Source: Caulobacteraceae bacterium UBA6225 | GTDB taxonomy: Bacteria; Pseudomonadota; Alphaproteobacteria; Caulobacterales; Caulobacteraceae | Assembly (NCBI GenBank): GCA_002441055.1 | Contig: DJWR01000119.1 | Location: forward strand, 1-5,143 | DNA length: 5,143 bases | Direction: 5' to 3' | In this document: positions 1 to 4,824 of the stretch, piece by piece | Position numbering within the stretch: the stretch's first letter is position 1 | Layout: every line of letters begins with the position of its first letter | The notes under the pieces: model-generated | Seen by the model: the letters and a program-made list of their open reading frames with translations, nothing else | Database searches by the model: none | Told to the model about the DNA's origin: nothing | Position numbers and translations under genes: made by a program

Positions 1-258
1 AAGGCCCCCCTGGATGGCGGCCTCGTCCTCAGCCGAGATCACGCCCTGGGCCTTCAGCATGGCCGCGTGCGCCCGCGAGCCGGCCAGGTCCTGCGGCGCC
101 AGCCGCTTGTCGAAGCCGATGGAGACGTTGATGGCCTGCATCAGGTCGGCGGGCTTGGCGGAAAATCGACCGCCCCACATGGCCTGACCCTGGCCGGAGG
201 GCTCGGCCTTCGCCATATGGACGTCGTGTTGCGATGTTTCAGAGGCTTTGTCGGACAT
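1..258 (-). CDS. argH: Argininosuccinate lyase, N-terminal part (runs off left edge)
   Basis: ArgH cleaves argininosuccinate to arginine and fumarate, the last step of arginine biosynthesis, as a cytosolic homotetramer of the fumarase/aspartase superfamily. The 86 visible codons include the ArgH N-terminal signature MWGGRF (residues 28-33), followed by an INVSIGFDKRLAPQDLAGS stretch that matches the family pattern of a short acidic or basic tail, then 'D..LA.QD..GS'. The active-site and GSS signature regions lie beyond the window. The start is not certain. ATG at 258 abuts the divergent tlpA start. A second in-frame ATG at 216 is again inside CATATG. A third at 177 begins MWGGRF directly, with AGGG about 8 bases upstream, and resembles the start of many bacterial homologues. 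None of the three has a strong Shine-Dalgarno. Residues 1-27 are a low-complexity hydrophilic extension. Identity is near certain; the start is moderate. Confidence 0.93.
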   Translation of the reverse strand, partial: MSDKASETSQHDVHMAKAEPSGQGQAMWGGRFSAKPADLMQAINVSIGFDKRLAPQDLAGSRAHAAMLKAQGVISAEDEAAIQGGL

Positions 259-261
259 ATG
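217..261. promoter_or_regulatory. Abutting divergent start codons with duplicated CATATG
   Basis: CATATG occurs at 214-219 and again at 256-261. At the second copy the argH ATG (258-256, minus) and the tlpA ATG (259-261, plus) touch with zero bases between them. At the first copy the same arrangement gives an in-frame alternative start for both genes. Whatever start pair is used, at least part of one gene's promoter or ribosome binding site must lie inside the other's coding sequence, unless argH starts at 216 or 177, which leaves a 42- or 81-base gap. I see no convincing sigma-70 hexamer pair here. Confidence 0.5.
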
Positions 262-876
262 AGCGATCAGTCAGCGGCGAAACCCAGACCACGCCTGTTC
301 GGCAAGGTCCTGTGGGGCGTCGCCGCCCTCGGCGTCGCGGCGGTGGTCTACATCATCGGCCAGGCTTCCACCAATCCCGATGCGAGCCGGGGGATGCGGG
401 CCTTCGCCAAGGGCGAGATGGCCGCCTTGCAGACGCCCAAGGATCCTCGTCCTGCGCCGGTGACCACCATTTATGATCCCGACGGCCAGCCCGTGCGGTT
501 GGGCGACTTCCGCGGTGAGGTGGTGGTGCTGAACCTGTGGGCCACCTGGTGCCCGCCCTGCGTCGCTGAAATGCCCACCCTGGCGGCGCTCGCCAAGCAC
601 TATGAGGGCCAACCGGTGCGGGTGCTGGCGGTCAGCATCGACCGCCCCACAGAGATCGACAAGGCCCGCGCCTTCATCGGCCAGCACGCCCCGCTGGCCT
701 TCTACAGCGACCCCAATATGAAGCTCGCCTTCGACCTGATCCCCCCGGCGCCTGGCATGCCTACCACGGTGATCTATGGGGCCGACGGGATTGAACGCGC
801 CCGGCTTTCCGGCGGGGCGGACTGGGGCGGCGAGGATGCGAAGGCCGTGGTGGATCACGTTCTCGGCGCCCCCTAG
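259..876 (+). CDS. tlpA: TlpA/DsbE-like membrane-anchored thiol:disulfide oxidoreductase
   Basis: This is a 205-residue thioredoxin-fold protein. One N-terminal membrane helix (about residues 13-35, after a basic RPRLFGK stretch) should anchor it in the inner membrane with the catalytic domain in the periplasm. The redox motif WCPPC is at residues 97-101 in the context NLWATWCPPC, and the cis-proline loop GMPTT has Pro168. The insert and length fit the AlkylHP/TlpA/ResA group. Relatives reduce apocytochrome c or the copper-centre proteins of cytochrome oxidase; TlpA of Bradyrhizobium reduces ScoI and CoxB. No cytochrome maturation gene is visible here, so the substrate cannot be told. The reading frame is open back to ATG 67, but that part is antisense to argH and I reject it. 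ATG 259 puts the membrane helix at the usual distance from the N-terminus. ATG 217 is an alternative giving 14 more residues. No good ribosome binding site is visible (AGAGG lies 13 bases upstream), so a leaderless mRNA is possible. Confidence 0.93.
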   Translation: MSDQSAAKPRPRLFGKVLWGVAALGVAAVVYIIGQASTNPDASRGMRAFAKGEMAALQTPKDPRPAPVTTIYDPDGQPVRLGDFRGEVVVLNLWATWCPPCVAEMPTLAALAKHYEGQPVRVLAVSIDRPTEIDKARAFIGQHAPLAFYSDPNMKLAFDLIPPAPGMPTTVIYGADGIERARLSGGADWGGEDAKAVVDHVLGAP

Positions 877-1042
877 GCGACCTTTTCAGATTGACCAGAG
901 TGGGGTCGTCGTCGAAATTTGCGTGGCGACAATCCGAGATTTGGGCCGAGCTACGCTACGTTTCCCGAGGACTGAGATTGTTGACGGGCGCCTGCTTTCC
1001 CGCGGCGTCACGTTTCGTCAGCTAGTCGGGAGACGACAGATT
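877..1042 (+). promoter_or_regulatory. Probable promoter and 5' leader of the cold-shock gene
   Basis: This 166-base gap lies between tlpA and the cold-shock gene and is less G/C-biased than its neighbours. It contains TTGACC at 891-896 and TTGACGGG at 981-988. The latter resembles the -35 consensus of the Caulobacter housekeeping sigma factor (TTGACGS), but no good -10 element stands at the right distance from either. A CGTCA direct repeat sits at 1006-1020. Long untranslated leaders are typical of cold-inducible csp mRNAs in other bacteria. I infer the same here without a recognised cold box. Confidence 0.35.
1028..1032 (+). promoter_or_regulatory. Ribosome binding site of the cold-shock gene
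   Basis: GGGAG stands 10 bases before ATG 1043 and decides this start over the longer open frame that begins at 776 inside tlpA. Translation from 1043 gives the canonical csp N-terminus. Confidence 0.7.
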
Positions 1043-1246
1043 ATGGCCTCAGGTACGGTCAAGTGGTTCAACACCACCAAGGGTTACGGCTTCATCCAGC
1101 CAGATGACGGCGGCAAGGACGTGTTCGTCCATATCTCCGCCGTGGAGCAGGCCGGCATGCGCGCCCTCAACGAGGGCGACAAGGTCAGCTATCAGCTGCG
1201 CGAAGAGCGCGGCAAGACCGCAGCGGTGGATCTGAAGACCCTCTGA
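1043..1246 (+). CDS. cspA: CspA-family cold-shock protein (single cold-shock domain)
   Basis: This is a complete 67-residue cold-shock domain, the usual length for a single-domain CspA protein. It begins MASGTVKWFN. The RNA-binding motifs are intact: RNP1 as KGYGFIQ (residues 13-19) and RNP2 as VFVHIS (27-32), with the conserved aromatic residues Trp8, Phe9, Tyr15, Phe17, Phe28 and His30. The family forms a five-stranded beta barrel that binds single-stranded RNA and DNA and melts mRNA secondary structure. Members act in cold adaptation, stationary phase or general RNA metabolism, so cold induction of this one cannot be told from the sequence. It stands alone between tlpA (same strand, 166 bases upstream) and a convergent regulator, with its own ribosome binding site and terminator. 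The symbol is given by family. Alphaproteobacteria usually carry several csp paralogues, so the exact number or letter is uncertain. Confidence 0.95.
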   Translation: MASGTVKWFNTTKGYGFIQPDDGGKDVFVHISAVEQAGMRALNEGDKVSYQLREERGKTAAVDLKTL

Positions 1247-1269
1247 TCACGGCAAGTCCGATCAGGCGG

Positions 1270-1305
1270 AAAAGGGCGCGGCGGTGACGTCGCGCCCTTT
1301 TTCGT
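1270..1305. terminator. Bidirectional intrinsic terminator between csp and the XRE gene
   Basis: AAAGGGCGCG (1271-1280) and CGCGCCCTTT (1291-1300) form a perfect 10-bp GC-rich stem with a 10-base loop, extended by one A-T pair. It is followed by T's on the plus strand (1298-1302), and the A's on its left give a T run on the minus strand. It lies 24 bases after the csp stop and 22 bases beyond the stop of the convergent regulator gene, so it can serve both. Confidence 0.88.
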
Positions 1306-1326
1306 GGCTGGTCTCGCAGGCCCGCC

Positions 1327-1764
1327 TCAGGCCGGTTCGCGTTTTCGCGCGCCGTTGGGAGTGGGGACCGAGGGCGTCGCCCCAGGCGCCAGGATGCGCA
1401 GGAAGCTCACCAGGGCGGTGCGCGCGTCCTGGGGCAACTGCTCATAGACGGTCAGTAGCTCCAGGGCGCCAGGGGTGCGCATGCGCGACAGCAGGTCGAG
1501 ATCGACGCTGGGCTCTTCGTCTGGGGTGTCCAGCACGTCCAGCAGGTCCGTGACGCGGCAACGCAGGGCGCGGGCGATCTGGACCAGACGCGAGAAGGAA
1601 ATCCGGTTGGCGCCGTTCTCGTACTTCTGGATCTGCTGGAAGCTCACGCCGCACTGTTCCGCCAGGGCCTCCTGAGACATGCCGATGGTCCGGCGGCGAA
1701 TGCGCACGGCCGCCCCCAGGGCGATGTCCATGGGATCGGGGCTCTTGGTCGTGGACTCCGTCAA
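1327..1764 (-). CDS. XRE-family helix-turn-helix transcriptional regulator
   Basis: This is a 145-residue DNA-binding protein. A Cro/C1-type HTH spans about residues 16-75: IRRRTIGMSQEALAE is followed by the turn, the recognition helix SFQQIQKYENGANRIS (41-56) and SRLVQIARAL. The 70-residue C-terminal part begins acidic (DEEPSVDLD), continues as a helix-rich segment (LLSRMRTPGALELLTVYEQL) and ends in a basic, proline-containing tail. No ligand-binding or peptidase domain is recognisable. The layout matches a group of small XRE regulators widespread in alphaproteobacteria, some of which act in biofilm, surface attachment or cell-cycle control; the target here is unknown. The frame is open to ATG 1815, but TTG at 1764-1762 has AAGGAG six bases upstream while ATG 1815 and ATG 1731 have none, so TTG is chosen. 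It may be read from its own promoter in the 132-base gap upstream. Confidence 0.88.
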   Translation of the reverse strand: MTESTTKSPDPMDIALGAAVRIRRRTIGMSQEALAEQCGVSFQQIQKYENGANRISFSRLVQIARALRCRVTDLLDVLDTPDEEPSVDLDLLSRMRTPGALELLTVYEQLPQDARTALVSFLRILAPGATPSVPTPNGARKREPA

Positions 1765-1770
1765 ATCCGT

Positions 1771-1776
1771 CTCCTT
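1771..1776 (-). promoter_or_regulatory. Ribosome binding site fixing a TTG start of the XRE gene
   Basis: On the minus strand AAGGAG is followed by six bases and then TTG (1764-1762). This is a near-perfect Shine-Dalgarno at ideal spacing, and the only one near any candidate start of this regulator. Confidence 0.8.
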
Positions 1777-1813
1777 GTTCAAACGGGCTAACCCAACGGA
1801 AGCGCCGTCGAGC

Positions 1814-1850
1814 ATATTATTTCAAGTGTGAGAAGTTGTGGGGGCTTCTC
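1814..1850 (-). promoter_or_regulatory. Candidate promoter/operator of the XRE gene
   Basis: A conspicuous AT-rich run (TTGAAATAATAT on the minus strand, 1825-1814) stands about 50 bases upstream of the TTG start and could supply a -10 element. No matching -35 is evident at 17 bases. Just upstream is an inverted repeat GAGAAG (1830-1835) / CTTCTC (1845-1850) with a 9-base spacer, a possible binding site, for example for autoregulation. The role is inference only. Confidence 0.3.
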
Positions 1851-1868
1851 TCCACTCGCCTAGCGTCG

Positions 1869-1884
1869 GTAACCCGAGGGTTGC
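1869..1884. repeat. Short hairpin downstream of the zinc-ribbon gene
   Basis: GTAACC (1869-1874) can pair with GGTTGC (1879-1884), with one T-G wobble, around a CGAG loop. It lies 13 bases past the stop of the zinc-ribbon gene. It has no T run after it on the minus strand, so it is at best a weak or Rho-assisted terminator. Confidence 0.25.
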
Positions 1885-1896
1885 AAGAATGACGTT

Positions 1897-2178
1897 CTAC
1901 GAAAATGGGTAGATGGTTACGCGACGGTATGTCGCGTCCGGCCGGATTGGCGACAATCTGGCCCGTCTAGCGCCGCAAATGCATCTCATGCGCGTTTCTA
2001 GCGACGTCAGGTTGTCGGCGAACCGCCTCCCCTGAGGCCAGCGCATAAGGTCGAGCGGTGCGACGCCACCACAAGCGGGCGCCTCGCAATAGGCCCAGAC
2101 CGTCAAATCTGCATGTTGCGCGTCTGAAACAAACGCCTGTCCGGCGGCCTCTTCAAACCCCCGTGATCGCTCTGCCAT
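1897..2178 (-). CDS. Small protein with putative CxxxxC/CxC zinc ribbon, function unknown
   Basis: This is a 93-residue soluble protein with no signal peptide or membrane helix. Two cysteine pairs, C31-x4-C36 in the context YCEAPACGG and C66-x-C68 in RMRCICGARRARL, are separated by a 29-residue amphipathic spacer (PLDLMRWPQGRRFADNLTSLETR). This spacing, and the arginine-rich strand after the second pair, resemble small zinc-ribbon-like proteins of alphaproteobacteria annotated as hypothetical; zinc binding is inference. The frame is open for 63 more codons to GTG 2367. ATG 2178 is preferred because GGAGG stands five bases upstream, and the alternative ATG 2190 lies within that ribosome binding site. 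It is transcribed on the same strand as the XRE regulator, 132 bases upstream of it, and as the CHASE2-EAL gene, so a loose operon or independent transcription are both possible. I do not know the function. Confidence 0.72.
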   Translation of the reverse strand: MAERSRGFEEAAGQAFVSDAQHADLTVWAYCEAPACGGVAPLDLMRWPQGRRFADNLTSLETRMRCICGARRARLSPIRPDATYRRVTIYPFS

Positions 2179-2183
2179 GTCCA

Positions 2184-2188
2184 CCTCC
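2184..2188 (-). promoter_or_regulatory. Ribosome binding site of the zinc-ribbon gene
   Basis: GGAGG on the minus strand, five bases before ATG 2178. It overlaps an upstream in-frame ATG (2190-2188), which supports the downstream start. Confidence 0.75.
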
Positions 2189-2198
2189 ATGACAGAAC

Positions 2199-2348
2199 AA
2201 AAGCAGAACTTTTCCTTGGCGGCGACTCCGTTGCGGATGAAACCCTCCAGGCTGCGATCTGGAGTGGCGCGATTCAGCAGGAAGGTGCGAGAGGGTCGCT
2301 GATACGGGCGATGGTCCTCGACTGCCGATCCAGTCCCCGAAGCGGGGA
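2199..2348 (-). promoter_or_regulatory. Possibly structured 5' leader of the zinc-ribbon gene
   Basis: Three perfect short hairpins can form in the minus-strand transcript. The first is CGGGGA/TCCCCG (2343-2348 with 2334-2339), a 6-bp stem with a 3-base loop. The second is CTCCAG/CTGGAG (2259-2264 with 2245-2250), 6 bp with an 8-base loop. The third is AAAAG/CTTTT (2209-2213 with 2199-2203), 5 bp with a 5-base loop, and ends 11 bases before the ribosome binding site. No known riboswitch class is recognised. Short stems like these also arise by chance in GC-rich DNA. Confidence 0.25.
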
Positions 2349-2363
2349 TCGCATGCAGCAAGT

Positions 2364-2392
2364 GCACACGTTAAGTGTATTGAAAACACGCC
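2364..2392. promoter_or_regulatory. AT-rich island with interleaved ACAC/GTGT repeats, candidate promoter-operator
   Basis: ACAC (2366-2369), GTGT (2375-2378) and ACAC (2386-2389) make two overlapping inverted repeats around GTTAA and ATTGAAA. The stretch is much more AT-rich than its surroundings and lies between the end of the CHASE2-EAL gene and the zinc-ribbon gene. On the minus strand, TTGCGG and TAACGT are 17 bases apart, each matching the sigma-70 consensus at three of six positions. This is a plausible but weak promoter for the zinc-ribbon gene with a possible repressor site over it. Confidence 0.3.
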
Positions 2393-2398
2393 GCAAAT

Positions 2399-2419
2399 CG
2401 TCGCATCACCCGGGCGACG
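2399..2419 (-). terminator. Weak hairpin after the CHASE2-EAL gene
   Basis: On the minus strand CGTCGC (2419-2414) and GCGACG (2404-2399) form a 6-bp GC-rich stem with a 9-base loop, starting 9 bases after the TGA at 2431-2429. It is followed only by ATTTG rather than a T run. It may mark the transcript end but is a weak intrinsic terminator. Confidence 0.35.
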
Positions 2420-2428
2420 TGGGGGCCT

Positions 2429-4819
2429 TCAGCTGGCGGCGGCGAGCGCAGGCGGCGCTGCCGCGGCCTCCAGGAAGCGCCCCAGATCAGACAGGGGCAG
2501 GGGACGGGACACCAGGTAGCCTTGGATGAGGTCGCATCCCAGGTTCAGCAGAACCGCCTCCACCGCCGCATCCTCGACCCCCTCGGCCACCACCTTCATG
2601 CCCAGGCCGTGGGCCAGGTCGATGGTTGAGCGGAGGATCAGGCGATCACGTTCGGCCGCAACGGCCGTGGCGATGCTCCGGTCGAGCTTCAATTCGTCGG
2701 CGTCCAGGATCTTCAGGTAGGACAGGGACGACAGGCCCACGCCATAGTCATCGATGGATATGGCCAGACCCGCCCGGCGGAACGCCGCCACGGCCTCCAC
2801 GGCCGCCTGCGGGTTTTCGATGACGGCGGTTTCCGTGACCTCCAGGCACAGTTCGTGGGTGCGCCCGTGGGTGGCGGCGAGCACGAATTCCCGGAAGGCC
2901 AGGTCAGCCAGAACCCGGCCAGACACATTGATCGAGATCCGCTGCGCGTGACCGGCATGGCGCAGGGCTGCGCTGTCAGCCAGGGCCTGGGCCACGGTCC
3001 ATTCGGTAAGCTCGCGAATGGCGCCCGTTTCCTCGGCCGCCAGGATGAAAATATCAGGGCGGATCGGGCCACGGGTCGGATGGTTCCAGCGCATCAGCGC
3101 CTCGACCCCGTCAATCTGTCCGTTGGCGGCTCGCTTGGGCTGATAGTGAAGGGCGAGCTGCCCGGCCTTCAGTCCCTGGCGTAGCTCGCTCATCAGCGAG
3201 AGGTTGAGTGTCGGATCCTGGAAGGCCGCCGGCTGGAACATCAGCCGCCGCTGATCGCGACGCCGGGCTTCGTCCAAGGCGATCGCGGCTTGTTCCAGCA
3301 GGCGCTCATCGGTCTCCGCCGGATTCCAGTCGTAGGCCACGCCCAGCCTGAGAAAGGCGTCCACCAGGGCCCCATCCACCTGATAGGCGGGATCAAGGGC
3401 CTCCAGTCGGGCCAGTTCGGCTTCGAGGGCCGGAATGTCACCCCGGCGCACCACCAGGCCCAGCACGCCGGTGGAAAGATAGCCCAGCCGGCTGGCGTGA
3501 CAGGTCCTGAGCAGGCGGGCGGCGACAGCGCGCACCACATCATTGGCCATGCCATAGCCGATGGCCGCGCGCATCTGCGCATAGCGGTCCAGGCCGATGG
3601 CCACCACGGCGATGGCGCCTGGCTCGCCCTGACGGATCCGGCCGATTTCTTCCAGAAGGGCCCGACGATTGGGCAGCTCGGTCTCGGATTCGTGCATGGC
3701 CAGGTGCAACAGCCCGGCTTCCCGGGCCCGCACCACGTCCTCCCCCCGGCGCTTCAGCTCCAGGCGGATCGCGACCACAAGGCAAAGCACCTGGGTGAGG
3801 AGCAGGGGAGCCACCGGCAGGAAGACCGGCGCCACGGCCTGAATGGCGACGGGCAGACCCAGGATCAGCACCACGATCACCAGGTGCCGCCGCGCCAGAC
3901 GGTCCAGGGTCGCAGCCCGGCGGGTCGGGCGCAGGGCCAGGGCGACGCTGATGATCAGGATCAGGATGAACAGCGGATGGGGGCCGGTGAGCGCCCGCCC
4001 CTGGGCCAGACTCTCATAGGCCAGGGCATGGACGAACACCCCGGGCAGAATCCCATGGCGAGGGGTGGCGAGGTTGTCCCCAAGTTCAAGAGCCGTTGCG
4101 CCGATGAGCACCATCCGGCCGCGCACCAGTTCAGGATCAAAACTGTTGTCGTACACATCCTGAAAGCTCAGCGTCGGGATGGTGGACGGCCGAATTCCAT
4201 AGTCGATGTGAAAGGCCGAGGTCTCACCATAGGTCCCCCCGGCCAGCAGGGCGGCCATGGTGGGGCGGTAGGCCTCATCGGAAGCGAAGCCCCGCAGATA
4301 GCGGCGCACCTTGCCATCACTGTCGGCCAGGACATTGACGCTGGCCAGCAGGGATTCGTCGGTGAACTGGCGCAGCGGCGCATTCTCGATCATCGATGCG
4401 CCTGGTGCATTCCGTTGCGCCGGCTGCACAAAGGTCGGCAGGACCACCGTGCCGGGGGCCTTGGCCAGAGCGTCGGTGAAGGTCGCGTCCGCCCCCAGGG
4501 ACGAGCGCGCGCTGAAGTCCACGTCGAAGCCGATCAGGCGGGCGCCGGCGGCGTCCAGATTACGCAGGGCCTGGGCGTAGCGATCCCGCTCCCAGGGCCA
4601 GACGTCGGCCTCCGCCAGACTGGCCGCGTCGATCTCAACCAGTATGAGGTCCTGGCTCGCGCTCCGCTGGATCAGTCCAAAGCGCTGGCTGGCCAGCGCG
4701 TCCTCCACCGGCCGCAGGGCGCCGCTGGCGGTGACCGCCGCCACAAGGGCGGCGATCAGCCCGACAACGGCCAGACAACGAGCGAGAGAGAGGGCCGCGG
4801 GCGCGGTGGACGGGGTCAT
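2429..4819 (-). CDS. CHASE2-GGDEF(degenerate)-EAL membrane cyclic-di-GMP phosphodiesterase
   Basis: This 796-residue inner-membrane signalling protein has membrane helix 1 at about residues 11-31. A periplasmic CHASE2 sensor domain follows at about 35-278, with LILVEIDAASL, WPWERDRYAQAL, LIGFDVDFS and GRMVLIGATALELGDNLATP as family signatures. Three helices (about 282-297, 312-330 and 332-352), a short linker, a GGDEF-like domain (about 370-525) and an EAL domain (about 540-785) follow. The GGDEF domain keeps the ELPNRRALL start, but where the catalytic loop should be it reads RLGYLSTGVLGL (444-455), so it cannot make c-di-GMP and may bind GTP or only transmit signals. The EAL domain has Glu573 (EALMRW), Asn631, Glu663, Asp690-Asp691 (DDYGVG), Lys711, Glu747 and Gln765. 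All the metal and catalytic residues of active enzymes are at expected spacing, so it should cleave c-di-GMP to pGpG. The periplasmic ligand is unknown. ATG 4819 follows the upstream gene's stop by five bases, which suggests translational coupling. Confidence 0.94.
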   Translation of the reverse strand: MTPSTAPAALSLARCLAVVGLIAALVAAVTASGALRPVEDALASQRFGLIQRSASQDLILVEIDAASLAEADVWPWERDRYAQALRNLDAAGARLIGFDVDFSARSSLGADATFTDALAKAPGTVVLPTFVQPAQRNAPGASMIENAPLRQFTDESLLASVNVLADSDGKVRRYLRGFASDEAYRPTMAALLAGGTYGETSAFHIDYGIRPSTIPTLSFQDVYDNSFDPELVRGRMVLIGATALELGDNLATPRHGILPGVFVHALAYESLAQGRALTGPHPLFILILIISVALALRPTRRAATLDRLARRHLVIVVLILGLPVAIQAVAPVFLPVAPLLLTQVLCLVVAIRLELKRRGEDVVRAREAGLLHLAMHESETELPNRRALLEEIGRIRQGEPGAIAVVAIGLDRYAQMRAAIGYGMANDVVRAVAARLLRTCHASRLGYLSTGVLGLVVRRGDIPALEAELARLEALDPAYQVDGALVDAFLRLGVAYDWNPAETDERLLEQAAIALDEARRRDQRRLMFQPAAFQDPTLNLSLMSELRQGLKAGQLALHYQPKRAANGQIDGVEALMRWNHPTRGPIRPDIFILAAEETGAIRELTEWTVAQALADSAALRHAGHAQRISINVSGRVLADLAFREFVLAATHGRTHELCLEVTETAVIENPQAAVEAVAAFRRAGLAISIDDYGVGLSSLSYLKILDADELKLDRSIATAVAAERDRLILRSTIDLAHGLGMKVVAEGVEDAAVEAVLLNLGCDLIQGYLVSRPLPLSDLGRFLEAAAAPPALAAAS

Positions 4820-4824
4820 GGCGC

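Noticed and set aside
67..258. 64-codon N-terminal extension of the TlpA frame
   Set aside because: It lies antisense to conserved argH sequence, resembles no secretion signal and would put the membrane helix far inside the protein.
271..858. 195-codon minus-strand frame antisense to tlpA
   Set aside because: No recognisable motif; shadow of the WCPPC-containing thioredoxin gene.
776..1042. Longer cold-shock frame starting inside tlpA
   Set aside because: The first 89 codons overlap tlpA in another frame and have no similarity to cold-shock proteins; ATG 1043 with GGGAG gives the exact family N-terminus.
2179..2367. 63-codon N-terminal extension of the zinc-ribbon protein from GTG 2367
   Set aside because: Third positions are less GC-biased, there is no ribosome binding site at 2367, and a strong one sits before ATG 2178. 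Not fully excluded.
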